Assembly: GCA_024449915.1 (NCBI GenBank)
Contig: JAMZAV010003109.1
Location: 1-64,000, forward strand
DNA length: 64,000 nucleotides
Source: Sweltsa coloradensis
Taxonomy: Eukaryota > Arthropoda > Insecta > Plecoptera > Chloroperlidae
Direction: 5' to 3'
The notes beneath the pieces were generated by a model. That model worked only from the letters and a program-made list of their open reading frames with translations, made no database searches and had not been told where the DNA came from. Shown piece by piece: positions 1 through 14,800 of this stretch. The first letter of the stretch is position 1, and the number at the start of each line of letters is the position of its first letter. Made by a program: the position numbers and the translations under genes.

Positions 1-676
1 GCTTCGAGTACGCCTTAGCACGGTCATGAATAGTCACTTTCACGCGAGGCATTTCAAATGAATCACAATTCACAACTCAACACAATGAAAGAAACAAATT
101 ACTAGTTACGGACTGGACGCTTAGGCCTACGATGACATTTTGCGAACAAAAACAAAGCGAAGTACACAGCCTGCAGCACACTTGGAGATCCCGCCGGAGA
201 GTATGCCACACACTCAGTCTGCTGCTCGGCTCGGTTCGTACAACTTCGTAACACTTCGTGCACGTCATGTAGTCGGGCTTCCGGTGACGTCACGATTGTA
301 TAGGTTGGCAAGCTAGTCAAGTGTCGTTTACGCGCTATCGCATAGCTTTCCCGTGCGGCAAGCGTGGTCTATATTGCAAGTTAGCATTCTATACTTTATC
401 AAAATTAGCGAGGCTGGATTTTGGCATCTCGCACTCGCACAAACTTACGTCTGCGGGCCGAGGAATCAGTTCCTTAATTCACATATTACCAATGAAAAAT
501 AGCCTTCATCGCAAGTATTCACATTTATCGCATCTATTCACGCTCATCGCACTTTGTCGCAAATTCAAAAACACTTTTACGCCGCACCCATAACCCCAAA
601 ACGTCGACAAATGTAAAAAACTGCAGTTTTGGCGCCATTTTGCATCTATCGCATATGCGAAAAACATCCATCTCTA
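1..676. mobile_element. Possible right end of a hAT-like element
   Basis: Sequence ending ACATCCATCTCTA at 676 resembles the TA(G)AGATG termini of hAT elements found elsewhere in the window, and the stretch before it repeats the word TCGCA. The left end is not visible. Much of 1-320 holds nothing I recognise. Confidence 0.25.
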
Positions 677-1458
677 ATTATTATTAATAGGAGAATAAAT
701 TTAACTACAGAAATATAGTGAATCCAAAAGTCGTAAAAGTGCTACGTTGTTCAAAATAACTTCATCAATATAGTTTCAATTTAAATGAGGTAAAACATTT
801 GAGTCCACATGTAAAATAGATGCGAATATTGTTCCAATAATCACATATTTTAGTCATATTTTGCCACGCTGTCGATTATCATCCATTGTGCAAAACATTA
901 ATTTTGAATCATTCCAGTAGAACAGACTTATTATGAAGCTTTCAAAAATGTTGTGTCAAACCCATTCACAAATATAACCATAATATGACAATATTTAAAC
1001 GTTGCACTGCACACAATTATTAGAAAGTACCACTCTTTTGTTAGCTGACTAGTGTAGCACACACACCACTGGAAGCAAGTAGCAAAATGCAATAATACAC
1101 ACGTTAAGCAACAAAATTCAATCCATCATTGTGTTTGTGGAGCTTGCCACATGGCATAATAATCTGCTGTAGGCCTATGTGCCCTGGTCAAATGTACCCC
1201 AGCATAGAGTCCCACATGGCTACGGCATCACACCGACAATTTGAGGAGAGAATCGGACAAAATACAGAGGAAAACATCTTCAATTAAAAGGTTTGTGGTA
1301 TAGAGTAGACTTACTTTATTTCAACATGCCAGTACTCATTCAAAAATAATTAATTTGTCCATAATATGATAATACATATATTCATAAAAGGATAAATAAA
1401 TAGAAATACTGTTCATGAAAAATATCATAAATCATAATGTAATGAAAGTTGAGATTTA
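677..1458. other. Intergenic, nothing recognised
   Basis: AT-rich sequence with no convincing reading frame, RNA gene or repeat boundary. Confidence 0.4.
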
Positions 1459-2303
1459 AAGGTAGGCTGTCCAATGAAACTGTTATAAAACAAGGTAAAC
1501 TTCAATGTAAAATGGCAGCAATGCTGTATTTGAGTGAACAAATAAATAAATAAGGTTGCAGTTTACAGATTTTATCTGTTTTAAGGCTATTCGACTGCGT
1601 TTTTCTATTTTCCCAAATATGCAACTTCGTCAAAATACAGTGAAAATGGCTTTGAAACCTGGCTCTTTTAGAAAATCAAAACTATTTTTTTCAATTTTTT
1701 CTGATCGCGCACATGGCAAATATTGCCACTTCTAAATTATTTCAAACTTCAATTTGCCCAAGCATACCATTGAAGGTAGGTAGTTGTGTTTTTGTGACAT
1801 TAATTTTCATCTGGTTTTCTGGAGGCTGACAGAGAAAAAAGTTTTTGTTTTACAATTGTCTTTCCTGCGAATTTTTTCCTTTGGCGGTACAAATCAGTAC
1901 AAAATACCGCCCAACAGAAAAATTCGCTGGAAAGACAATGTAAAAGAAAATCTTTTTTCTCTCAGTCAGCCTCTAGAAAACCAGTTGAAAATTAATGTCA
2001 CAAAAACACAACTACCTATATTGAATGGTGTGCTTGGGCAAATTGAAGTTTTACCAAACAAGATTACGCAATGTTAAATACGGAAATACCTACTGGCGAT
2101 TAAATTTTTGGAGAAAACCTGTTTTAAACACGTCTACCGCTGGCTAGAGCAGATGGAGGGTTCAAGAGCTAGTGTAACAACAAAACAGTAAGGAGTCAAG
2201 CATTGACCAAGCAGCGAGGATCAACCTCAATGGGAGGACTATCATGTCATTTACACGATTCAAACAAATGTAAAATAGTGTTCTCGTAAGGACAGCCTAC
2301 CTT
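1459..2303. mobile_element. TIR element holding a foldback
   Basis: Terminal inverted repeats AAGGTAGGCTGTCC at 1459-1472 and 2290-2303. No clear target-site duplication is seen. Inside, 1743-2055 is a separate long inverted repeat. No coding capacity. Confidence 0.5.
1743..2055. repeat. Foldback inverted repeat, arms about 130 bases
   Basis: Left arm reads AACTTCAATTTGCCCAAGCA and the reverse complement of the right arm follows it base for base with a few differences through AATGTCACAAAAACACAACT. The single frame across it is an artefact of the palindrome. Confidence 0.75.
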
Positions 2304-2718
2304 CAACTCGAGGAAGTAGCTGGCAAGCAATATATTATGGTACCAGGTTACTCCAATTAAATTAAGAAACAATTAAAATCCTGTGATCACATTTTGACAG
2401 CAAGACTCAATAATATTGATTTTAAAACCATAAATCACATTTTAAAATGTTATTTAATAGCTCAGCTAATCTAGGTGAAGAAATTTGAGTTAAAAATTAC
2501 AAAATTTTTGACGATGAATTTGTAATAATTTTTCTACATTAAAATAAAAGTTTGGTAACGTTCGTAGTAAAGTTGTTCCTATTTTCTTGTGGCACGGTCT
2601 AAACTCTACTCACTACAGGTATCACAAACAAGTATCCGCGGCACAATCATCTGTGCTCCACACGCCATTCTTATAGTTCAAAGCATCGAGTTAATGGCAC
2701 TTCTCGTAGAGTTAGTTC
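2304..2718 (-). other. CUL4 3' untranslated side
   Basis: AT-rich sequence after the stop codon. On the minus strand an ATTAAA lies at 2453-2458 and an AATAAA at 1315-1320; either could serve as poly(A) signal. Which is used cannot be decided from sequence. Confidence 0.4.
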
Positions 2719-2814
2719 CTATGCCACGTAGTTGTACTGGTTAGCGATCTCTTTGTCCCGTTCCATGTAGTCCCGATCAATCAACGACTCTATTCGCTTC
2801 TTCAAGTCGGCAGG
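2719..2814 (-). CDS. CUL4: CUL4 exon 13, residues 789-819 and stop
   Basis: Acceptor ttgcag. Encodes [20 protein letters not shown] and NQYNYVA followed by TAG (2719-2721), the normal C-terminal winged helix of CUL4. Confidence 0.97.
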   Translation of the reverse strand, partial: PADLKKRIESLIDRDYMERDKEIANQYNYVA

Positions 2815-5800
2815 CTGCAACAAAAACAATTACAACATTTACTTTTGTCAATCAGTCTCAATTAGAGATGGACCGATACCGATATTGAGAATCGGTCAAT
2901 ACTAGTGGTATCGGAAGATTTTACCGATTTCGATTCAGATACCATCTTAACAATTTCAGCTCCAAGCCTAGACTTAGCCTGCGTGTAAGAGACGACAGCA
3001 AACGTCCTTGGCTTATTGTGTGCAATGTCAGTAAATTACTAGTTTCTCAGCAGAAGGCTGAAGGCCAATGTAGGGCATGTTTGAAAGTATTTAGCCTAAT
3101 ATAAATAGAATAATTCAATCTTTTAAATGTCTACGGCAGAAAAGTTGTTGTGTTCCAAGTGGTCTTACAAAATTGAAAATTGAAAAATTGAAATGAATAC
3201 TCAACTCAAATTCAAAATATACTACTTGCACACCCTTAGTTAATAGTTCTTGGTTTATTCACATGAAAACTAAATACCAACACGATCAAATTGTTTACAA
3301 TGAACATTAAATACCGGGCGCAGCAAGCAGTCGACGCGATGTAACGCGCAGATCGGAAGGAACCCACCGGGCGGGTTGTACAATATCATTGGCTCCCGGT
3401 ACGTGGCAACCGATCCAAGTAAAATAAGCTTACCTTAACTGGAAACTTGAGCTGCACGTAAAGCTCGCTTATCAGCAGGTTATGTGTCATTGATTTGCGA
3501 GTCTTCATGATGCGGACTATGGCTGCATCGATTTGATACTGACGATCCTGGAATACTCGTTCTTCGGTAGCTTTTTGCTCCTCAGTCTGAAATGATAATA
3601 TACATGAAAGATTTTCATTGTACTAAACTTCATTTAAAGTCTGATGAAAATTATGATACAGAATAATGATTATTGATTGATGTTGGCAATGCGCCAATGC
3701 CGATTGTAGACATTTTGTGTATCGGCAACTAGGCTTGATTGATTGGATATTGCTTAACGTCTCATATTAATGAACTTAGGCTATTCGAGACGATGGCAGC
3801 TTAGGCAATCTTGAGTCCACACTCAAATATGTCAATTCCATGATTGAAAACTTTCCTTGATTTTCAAATGATCACCAGAAGGTGAACTTCTATCGACTCA
3901 GGTTCTATTTAGTGCTGTAAGATAGCGCCAGTAGGATAGGAGCTTAGAGCAGGGATGAGTGATATTGTCTAGTGCTCTACTGCACACTGCACTGCCGCAT
4001 TCTTCCGTAGTTTTACATTTTACATTGAAACACTTAGTTGACAGATGTAAGGCCTAATGTTTGCAAGTGTTTAACAACCGGTTGATGAAAGTGAGTGACA
4101 ATGTAGCCTACTTTTGATGATTTGAAAGGCTTGGATCGAATCAATCGAGCCTAAGTAAGCTCGGATCGACCGTAGAGATTAAAAAAACCTCGTAGGAGCT
4201 TGAGGAGTAGAGTACTCTCACACCCATAGAAATTACTAACGTTGTTGCTACTACTACGACAACTATAAGTAACAGTGATAACATCGGGTACTACTCAGAA
4301 ACCAGTTCTGAACCAGTTGTATAGCAACCCAGTTCCGACTTTTCAAACAGGTTCAATTTTCTTCAAGATCTGATGCAGGGAAACATTGAACGGGTTTAGT
4401 AAGGTTGCTTAAGCTTAAGCATCAAGTCTTATGAAACGACGTTGTGCATTCTAGTACTTACAGTCTCCTTCATTTGGATTTGGTTAATTTTAATACGGAA
4501 GAGCTTGTTGGAGAATTCGTTGTTAAACTGGAACTGGTCCGCTAGTTCGACATCTCTGCTCTTAGGAACTTTGAGTAGGACGCGTGCTCGGCCGCAAGCC
4601 AGGGACTGCATGGTCCGCTTCAGCTCTTCAACCTAGCAACAACACATTGTGAGCAGGACACATCCAACACATAGGGCCTCCTTTAGATGTACACTTAGGC
4701 CTATTAATAGAGGTGGGTAAATTTCTTATGTTACGATAAAACAAAATAGCTGCAATCACTCACTTATTGAGTACTTATCAAGTTCTTTATCTTAAAGGAA
4801 CTCCTCCATGGTGTATAGTAGGCTTTAAGAGATGATATTGTTTTAAGTTTACTTCGAATTGTTATTAGATCTTTAGCATTATCTATCGGGTCAGGGAATT
4901 TAATAAAGAGTTTAAAATTAGTGTTAGTTTCGTACTATACTGTGTAGAATGAATGTCGCTATTACAAAGAGTGTTGTACTGGTGTACATAATGGTTTAGG
5001 GTAGGGCTGGGTAAAAAAAAACGATATTTCGATACGATACGATATCGATATCGATAAGTGGAAATATTATCGATATCGATATTTGATTTCATATCGAAAT
5101 ATCGAAATTTACACAAAAAATGCTAAATTTTGTAATTTTGGTGGAGGTGCCGGGTAGGTAGTCTAAATTAAATTAATCTGGCTGGTGCATATGGTGGAAG
5201 TGCCGGGTAATAAAAAGCGATTGTGAGATCGTAAAAATCGTTAAATAGGTTTATGTTGATACCTTATCAACTTTATTTAGCCACAATTATGTAATATAGA
5301 CCCACTCTTTCAATAATTATTTGATTTTTGAATAATATGTCATAGCCTACCCCAGCACTAGTTTAGGGAAGGTTTATTTGAATGAGCAAGACTTTTTACT
5401 AGTGCTGTGCGAGTTCAACTTTTTTCTTCGAGTTCGAGTACATGAAAAATTGACCTTTTTGAGTTCGAGTTCGAGTTCAAAGTAAAAAATCCCTAAAAGA
5501 GAAGAGAATGAAAATAAAATTGGTAGGCCTAATCAAAAATGAAAATCTTTGAGCCTACCTACTTCAAAAATGGCAAATTAACAAATATATCAAATAACTA
5601 AGCCTCCTAGGCCTTAGCCTAAACAGGAAACTAATGGTGACTGATAAAGCCTAGGGTAGCCTAGGTCTAGCAGAACACAGGCTAGGGGCCTAGCCTAGAT
5701 TTTTCTACCAGTCTTGCCCTAGGCCTAGCTCTTACTGGCCAAAGGGCTTAGAATAGCTAGAAGACAAACATAGCCTAGGAACCCTACCTGTCTTACTAAG

Positions 5801-8800
5801 AGAGCTTGGGTCTTGGCTCTAGTCCCTAGGCCTAGCCTTACACCAATAACATTAATTTGGTCACAGCTTAGGCCTAGGTGATAAAGTAAAGGCTTTTTAT
5901 AGTAGGCCCTCCCCTAGGCCTAGGGTCCTAGCCTTACCAGACGCCTAGACTAGCTAGCCTAGGCTAGGGGGCTAGGCCCTAGGCCTAGCTTAGCCTAGGA
6001 TAGTGGCATTATTCTGGCCCTTTGTATTCTTTCCACTGCCATTCTTATTTCTGGTAAGTAAAGAATGGAATTTCGTAATTTAAAAAAATCAAAAATGAAA
6101 ATAATATAATAATTAGGGCTGTGCGAAAGGGAGATTTCAATTCGAGTCGAGTACGAGTTAGAGTTCAGTCAAATGTTCGGTTTTCGAGTTCAATTCGAGT
6201 TCAATTCGAGTTCATTTAAAAATTAATTTATAATGATGTTAGGGCCTATTTTTTTTTTTTTTTTTTTTTAATATTTTTTTAAATCGAGTTTATTTCCAAA
6301 TTGAGAAAATGTGTTCTCCATTTCAGACTTTCTACTAGGCCTAGGTATCAAACAAATTCTTCAGTTTTAAAGCCTAGGCCTATCTTCTGGGTTAAATATT
6401 TTTGGTTATGGAGACCTAGGGCCTAGCTAGGCCTACAACTAACCTTGGTTTTGAAGGGTGCCGTAGGCTAGGTCTAGGCCTATTGTACAGGCCTAGGTCC
6501 AGTGCTGGGTGCATTTTGGTATGGCATCTGAGTTTGTAAGCCTAGCTGGGGCCTAAGATCGGTAAAATATACTAGGCCTAGGCCTAATCTTAGCCAGAAG
6601 AAATCCTGGCCAGGCTACTAGGCCTAGCCTACCTGTTGTCACTGGTACTGTCACGCCGTGTGTTGTTTGAATGTTTACCTGCATTGTGACAAGTGTTCCA
6701 TCTCATGAATATTTCAAAATTGTATTTTATGCTAGGCCTATGCTTTAGAGAAGAAATTACGCCTAAGCCTAGCCTAGTCCGCCGCATATTTTTACGAATC
6801 ATCTGTCTGCTCTGCTCTCTCCTCGTGAATCGTGGCCATTTTTGTTGTCAACAACATACATCTCGGACACAAAAGTGGTGATACACGGTAGACGTGAATG
6901 ATTTCAAAACTGACAGCCAATCAACGCTCGCATGTGACGTATGACCAGCTCCAATTGGATCTCGCAAAGTTCAGCCGGCCAATCATAACGAGCTTCACCT
7001 CAGAAGGAGTTCGACTATCGTGTATCACGATCTTTGCCGCGTATGCTGCTATCTAACGGACGAAACACGAAACTTTTGACGGGTCGGTAAATGAAAATGC
7101 TGTTTTTACCGACGCTCAAATATTCGAGTTCAAAATAAATGAAACTCGAATTTGTTCGAACTCGCCGTGAACTCGACTCGTACTCGAATATTCGAGTACT
7201 CGCACAGCCCTAATAATAATATCTAGGATAAAAATCGTCTTAAGTCCTCTCTAAGATGCAAATTCATGTTTACTTCACACACCAGCTGATACCTCCGTGG
7301 CCATCTTGTCACCGCCTGCTATAGAAAAAATAAGAATCAACACACAACAAACACATACATATTAGGTTCGTTCGCCTGTGCTGCACTTTGCACTGCACTG
7401 TACTGCACTGCACCGTGAGTTCATTTCGGTACAGTGCAGTAGTTCATCAAGTACAGTCGTTACAGACGAACGATCAAAACTGTCACTGGCGCAAAAGTTC
7501 GAATTTTGTTTTCATATTATGTATGTGTCTAGGCTTGACTTCCTTAACCTACAAATTTTCATTACGGAAATCTAAAGTTTGATCAAGTAGGGTAGGCCTA
7601 GCCCCTTTTCACCACTCTCTGAGGGTATGCTTGGGATCACACTAGGCCCAGGCCCACACAACCAGGCATCATTAGGCCTACTTGACAATGACTAGGCCTA
7701 GGCCTAGCCCTATCTTTCGATTGGCGTAGGCCTAGCCTATAACCTGGGCTAGGCGGGCCTATTCCTATCAGTCTATTGTGGTGAAAAACAAAAAGTGGTT
7801 CTGTCGACTGAAGGGTCAATTTTCATAATTTCTCCTAAAACAGGAAATGTTTCCATAAGCCTAGGTAATAATATTATTTTGAATAGGGCCTAGGGCTAGG
7901 TCTACTAAGCTTAGCAAATTGAAGAGGTTAGGGGCTGGGGAGGGCAAGCCCTAGCTAGAACCAATTAGGTCCAGCCAGATCTGGAGATTGTGCTCAAGTT
8001 TATCCTTCACTTAGGGGCCTACTCTAGGCTTAGAACGTTTTTTGCAGGCATATTAATTAGTAATTAACCTTGTGAAGAACACTACTTAACTTAAAGGTTA
8101 GGTTAGGGGCCTAGGCCTAGCACAGCACATCAGGCTGTGCCAGGCCCTCTCGGACTAGGCCCTAGGCTTTGTTTTCTTTAAAACGTATCTATTAAACGTA
8201 CTATTATACACCTTCGCACTCGAAAAAGTAATTACTTTGATCCCGATTAATAAAATAAGCTATCTTTGGTTCCATCTTTTCAATTTTTGGCGCTAAACTG
8301 CTGCACTGTACTATTGCACCGCCTCCAGAGAGCGTGCAGAAGTTCATGAACTAACTGCACTAGTTCAGTCTGCACTTCTCAGACGAACGGCGACCATCTT
8401 CTTGCACGACTACAGGCGAACGGTGAAAAGTGCTGTAGTTCAGATTCGTGCAGAAAGTGCAGCACAGGCGAACGAACCTATTTGCAAGGTGCCGAAAAAG
8501 CGGGAAATTTGAACTCGAAAAGTTCGAGTTCACGTGAATATTTACTCGAATCCCAAGTCAGACTCGACTCGAACTCGAAATTACTCGAACTCGCACAGCA
8601 CTACTTTTTAGTTTTTACAAAAGAGGTTGCCTCCAAAATATACAGGGAATAGGGAACCTAAGTGGGCATTGTCCGGTTCTCTCCGGTCAGCGTGGTATAG
8701 GCGATTAACCCGTGCTAAATGTTTCGTAAGCGATAGCGCGAGAACCCGACCACGGACCGGAATTATATTCATACTGTAAGAAACTATAATCTTTCCTCTT

Positions 8801-11800
8801 TGCGTGGATATACATAACTCTGCTCTATCACAAATATTAATGACATTTGTTGAGTTGAAGTGAACTCTACATTTACACTGTTGCCAAACCTTCCAAACTG
8901 CTCATGAAAAAGCACGTAAAAACATTTTGTCCATGGCATCAGCATAACATTTGGTATCCGACTTGCTTTGTGGCTACTGTGAGGTCACTGGGTTGTACTA
9001 GATTATACATTACTAATAAAATATCCTTTAATGTGCCAACAAAATCTTGAATGCGAAGTACATTTAGCAACCATGGACAGGCGCGTGGTATGCGAGGATG
9101 CCACAGCTGCACACAACGTGGCTGCGTCTCGCTTAGGTTGCCGCTCAGTCAGAGTACATTTGCGACAGCGCTCAAACATGGGTCCATTTAACTCATAATA
9201 GTTTGAATTTAGGAAGCGTCATCGAGCAAAGTAGAATGCCATCATCTTCTTTACAAAATTATGCATCTTGTGATGTTATTGGTTTAGATTTCTTTTGCGC
9301 GAGTCAAAAGATACGGCGAGTTACATTTTCGTACCATGCTAATTCTTATGGGCGCTGAGACCAGAGAGAACCAATTTCCTTCCCGCCTTCAAAACTGAGG
9401 TTCCCTATAGTGGGTTAATAGGCCTATTTTGTGTTAAAAAAAAAAAAATGTCAAAGAAAGATGACTGAAATGTCAGATAAATGAAAGAGAATCTTGAGTA
9501 TAGCAGAAAAATACTTTTTAATATTTTTGGCGGGACGTAACGTCCCCCCCCCCCCTCCCCCCCATAACCTGATGAGCCCGTACCTCGATACCGGTGGCCG
9601 CCCTGACCTCTCCGAATGAGAGTTGGTCTTGTTCGTTGAACAGCAGCAGCACGAGCGCCTGATAGAGAGACACTTGCAGCTCCTTGTTCTCGCCGTTGAA
9701 CACGGCCTTGAGGACGCAATGCCCGAGCGTCGGCTGCCACTGAAGTTTGCGCCCGCTGTGCTTCATGATGTAGAACTTGTTGAACAGGTCTTGGTACTGG
9801 GCCATCTTCACGGGCAGCGTCACGTCCACCACCGGATAGCTCGGCCAGAAGCCCATGGTCAGGATGGACACGTTCAGGTCGCACTTCGGGAAGTTCGTCA
9901 CGACGTTAGACTGAAACACATTTGCCACTCACATAAAACAACAGACACATAAATAAATTAGGGATGTACGGAACCGACTTTTCGGGACAGGTCAGGTTTT
10001 AACAGCTAACCTAACCAAAAATATTTTCCAAACCCGATGTCGGTTATTTCTCACGGTTTTTACAATGATTTTACCAGCTTAGCCACCGTGGCATCCACGT
10101 AGTAGTATAGTCATTACGCTAGATCACACCACTAAAAATACGACCAATCAATATATTGAACGCATGTCACATTTAAAAGTGAATAACAAACATGGTAGTC
10201 ACTTTATCACGTTGTTTGTAGCTGTTGTCACCGACTTTTGTCCTCTCCCAGTTATTGTCTTTATAGTAGGGGGGTGCAAGTACTGGAAACTTAAGAGTTT
10301 TTTTATAATTTCTTTCTATACTTGACATCGAGTCAAGTTTTACACGTATGAAAACCTATGAAACAGAAAAGCACTATCATCACAGTAGGCCTAGGCATTG
10401 AATTATTAAATACACAAATGCCTAGGCTTATAACAACCTAGGCCGCCAAGGCTAGGCCTACTACGTGTGTACTTTGATGGCAAAAAGTAGGTCTTGCCCT
10501 AGAGACTGCGGGCTTTCAAAATTATTACGATAAATAACTAGAGACTTTGATGCTGGAATCGGGAATAGGCCCCTAGGACTACACGACATAGAAAACAAAC
10601 ATCCTTAATTGTTTTTTCGTTGCGTCTATATCACTAATATTTCCGATCAACTATTGTGAAGAAAGAATGCCATTGAATATTCCATTGAAGCACTTTTACG
10701 TATTTTTGAATTGTATTTAGCGAAGTTTTACATGTTTTATGTTTCTTCCTTCCATCTTTGCTTCACTGCAAACGCTTGCATTCACTGCTGACGCTTAAAA
10801 GTCAAACTCACGGAGCGGCGCAATTGGACGGAAACGAGCGCACGGGTGGCGCCCTCCGTCGGCCATTCAAGGGTGTGGAATATTCAAACGTGCTGAAATA
10901 GCGTTAGAAATGCCTAGACCGCGAATATATTGTGAAAAACCAACCCGGAACCGAACACCCGCTCCGAGTTGAAAAAGTGTACTACCCGCACATCCCTAAG
11001 ATAAATAAATTTGTATTCAGAGTCTACCCACTCAGTCACAACTGATTTTTAGTGGGTGACATTCAATTTAAAGCAGACCAAGCCAACCCTATCGACGCCG
11101 ACACGTTCGACGAGCGAACACCGACTAACTAGAGACCAGTACATTTAAGTAGGAAACACTGATTTATCAAGCTGGACAATTCCACCTGCGGACAGCACCA
11201 AAATCAACAAGGCTGATTCGGAACAATATCTAGAGGTAGTGAAAAATGGTGATAACGAAATTCGCGAAATTTTTTAAATATCCATTTTATTGTATTGCCT
11301 AAAATGTAATATTGTTGACGAATTACATCATTTAGAGATGGAAAAAACACATTTTGAAAACGCGAATTTTGCGAAATCTCGTGTCTGGCCTATATCGCGA
11401 AATAACGAACGAAATTGTATAAAACTGGTCAAAACGCGAATTAACTCGCTAAATTAAGCATTTTAGAGCTCAAAATGTGGGGGGATGGTGGAGGTGCCGG
11501 TCCAGACCGAACATGACTTGCGCAGCGGGCGGTGCATCGTTTCGTGACGACACGGGCTCCACGGAAATAGACCGCCAAAATAACGGCGTGTATCACGAAC
11601 TCCACAGCAATAGTCCACCAAAATAATGGTGCATACAAACATATTTTTGCTTGGGAATCGATTCTGAATAGATTTGTGGGTCACAATGATCGATTCTAGC
11701 TCATTGGAATTTTTGTCATCCCTACTTAAAAGGCTTAAAGGTCTTTTTTTAAATTTTCATTTTAAACTTCTTTTTAAATTTTCATTTTTTTAAATTTTTT

Positions 11801-14800
11801 TAAAGATATATGTTTTCGACCATTTGAATGAAATTGCGAAAAACGCGAAATTTGGGTTTTATAAAACGAAATTTGGATTTTTATATCACCATTTCCCATT
11901 TCTCATTACCTATAACAATATCTTTTCAATTATTTTGTGCTTCACTGCTAGGACGGCTCCAAAGTCACCGTTTACACATTCCTAAGCCAAGAACTGATGG
12001 ACCAAGTCCAAATCGACGGTCACGGCGAGTGAAGCCGCCCGGCAACACACGCACGCCATGCAAGTTGCCTACACTGCAGCAGGGTAGGGGCGATGCGTTG
12101 CGCTTCGGACTTCGTGCCTTACCCTTGTTGTAGAACTCACAGTGGATGAATTTTGCACAGAATAAAGCGAACAAATGTCTTGAGTGGAAATATTTTATAA
12201 AGTTCTGCAAAGCAAGCGGTTAATTACAAAATTTTGAAAGGACGAGCTATTCGGGGAGACTAAATCAATTAGCGATCATTTCGGGAAATAATCGTATCGA
12301 TCAATATATCGACTATCAAACGGCAACTTAGTTTTTATCGTGAGACATGACACACGCACAGATGGACAGAAAAGTGATGAGTGACTCACGGTTCTGAAAG
12401 CTCTGTTGATATCCTGACTGAGCTCCATGTCTTTGAACATCCCCTCCAGCTTGGACGTGAAACCTCCCCCACACTCTTGCTTCAGCTTGGACAACATGCC
12501 TGGAACAAACAAAACATTGTAAACCAGGCCAGTACGCATGGGACAGTGTGAATGTACGTTTTTATGGGTTTACACTGTACACGTTTACTGTTTCTCTGAA
12601 AACAATAAAAACATGTACTAATATTATCTTATAATATAATAATGATAATAATACTAATACTAAGAAAACGCTTAAGTCCCGCCGCGTTGATGGATGAGCT
12701 TTTTTGTCAGTTTTTAGTTTGCGTAGGACCACTTTTCCTTTGAAAGTGCTTTTTGAATGCATTGTAAGTGATTGTTGTCAAGTTTCTATTTGTTACTTAT
12801 TGTTATTATAAACCTCAAAACCTCATATTAAAACCTTTAATCCAGGGCTGCCGTTTTAACGGATTTTATCCGTTTTCACGGATATTTAGGGTGCAAAACG
12901 GATAAACAGATTTTTAGTCTTATTTACGGATATTTCGTTTATTACGTTTTCTATGCTTATTTTCGTACATTTGAATCTGCGCTGGCTTATTTCGATTGTA
13001 AACATTGAAGGCGGGGCGATAATCGATTCGACTTTAGATAGGGGGCGGAGCAAGGGCGGAGCCGTGTCCCAGACGTTGTAGAAACTGCTTGCCAGAACAG
13101 CTGTTGCTTTTGGGAGGATGCAAGATAAATTGAACAGCCAAGGACAAACAATGGAGATTGGAGCCTACAAAATTGTTTTCTTTCGTTTTTGTTTATAAAG
13201 TTTGGATTACGTGATCTTAAACATGAAAAATAGAATAAGTATATGATTAAAATGTTATTAACAAGTTCTGCAAGACTGCAATGTTATTAATAGACACAAC
13301 ACATGGGCCTAGGTCAAAATTTGATGCAACATGCCTAGGCGGCTAGGCCTAAGAATTTTTTAATCAGGTCAGATTTAAAACAGATTTTCTGTAGGTTAAA
13401 TAAGTAACAATTTACATTTTTATTCAATCTTAATTAAAGCAGGATGTTTCAGGCTCATTTATTCTCATCTGTGCATAAGCCTAGGCCCTTGGCAACTTTT
13501 AGGTTATGATGGTAACAAATATAAACATCACATTTAGCCATTTTCATAGTTTGTTCAATGAAATTAACGTTTTTTAGACTTTTCACGGATATTTGCGGAT
13601 TTTTAACGTCCTCCAACAGGATTTGAAAAAATGTCAGTGGCAGCCCTGCTTTAATCTATGGATTCTGGCTAACTTTTTTTACTTTTTCTTTCAGAAAGCA
13701 ATACATCACAATTACCTTAATGTACATGTAAAATATGAACGTTGTAGCCCCACCCGTTTGGTCAGAATCGGCCCAAATGTCACGAAAATAGCACACTTAA
13801 AATAGTAAAAGTACGATATTCATGAAAAATATTTCTTCGATTGAACCCAAAAACGTGGCAGGTCTAAGTTCAGAGATTTCAAAGATCCCCTCCAAATTTT
13901 CATCAAGATTGCGTATGCCGTTTGTCCGGTAGAGCGCGAACAAACAGACAGGAAAAAAAAAACATTCGAGCTAAATTTTTTGAGTCAGTGAAATTAAAGT
14001 CTTCGCTTTTCTCATCCAATAGTAATTAAAAAAAGGTCAGCCTATATTCGGTACAATTCGGTATTTGAATGTGTGAGTGCTGGTGGGCACTTACTTTTCT
14101 CAGCATCAACGCTAGCAGACTTCCCCAGCAGCAAACGTTTGGCCAGGTCCTTCTTATAGAACGCCTCGAAAACATCCTTCCCGTGGATGAAGCGGAACAA
14201 AACCATTATCTTGTCGAGAAGCTTCTCCAGCTCCTCTTCTGTCGACTCTTTATTACCAACTCGAAGTTTTGAGTCCACAAATTTGGCTGAAATATGCACA
14301 AGAAAATAGAAATGTTGCACTCACATGTTAGTGAACATTCTTTGATTACACCCGGTGTCAGAAGAAAATCAAGGGCTGGGTATTGCAGATACAACGAGAC
14401 CCCTTGATTTACAACTGACGCCGGGTGTACAAGCAGAACATTCTACACCTCAGGTCTTTACATTTGACATTTTGGCATTTGAGAAAAAGACACCAATGCT
14501 GATAAAAGTCAGTGATTTAAAGTCTTGACGTAGGCTATAGGGAAGGCATATGGTGTGTGGTCTACCTATTAAGATTTAAGACTGTGCGGGTACCGTACGA
14601 AAATGTGTCCTAAAATAACTATAGGCCTAAAACAATAGTTTTGGAGTATAATATGATAAGAAACAAACTAGAACCAATAAAAGACCAGTTCCCCCTAGTG
14701 ACCTCAGAAGTATAAGAAATCCTGTGCAAATGTGGTAAAGAGTATATCAGTCAGAAAATACATCACCACGAGAATAAAAGAACACAAAGCGCACTGTGCT

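Larger units (their letters stand above)
5400..8603. mobile_element. hAT-like element (3.2 kb) containing two others
   Basis: TIR TAGTGCTGTGCGAGTTC and its complement ending at 8603; flanks CTTTTTAC and CTTTTTAG agree at 7 of 8 positions. It contains a relative at 6114-7212 and a Harbinger-like element at 7364-8479, plus very GGCCTA-rich stretches (5600-6010). No transposase frame found. Confidence 0.8.

Noticed and set aside
1784..2077. 97-codon frame as a gene
   Set aside because: It spans a palindrome, so the frame is produced by inverted-repeat symmetry; no domain is visible.
9405..9884. 159-codon minus frame overlapping CUL4 exon 10
   Set aside because: Off-frame shadow of the GC-rich exon that reads into intron and homopolymers.
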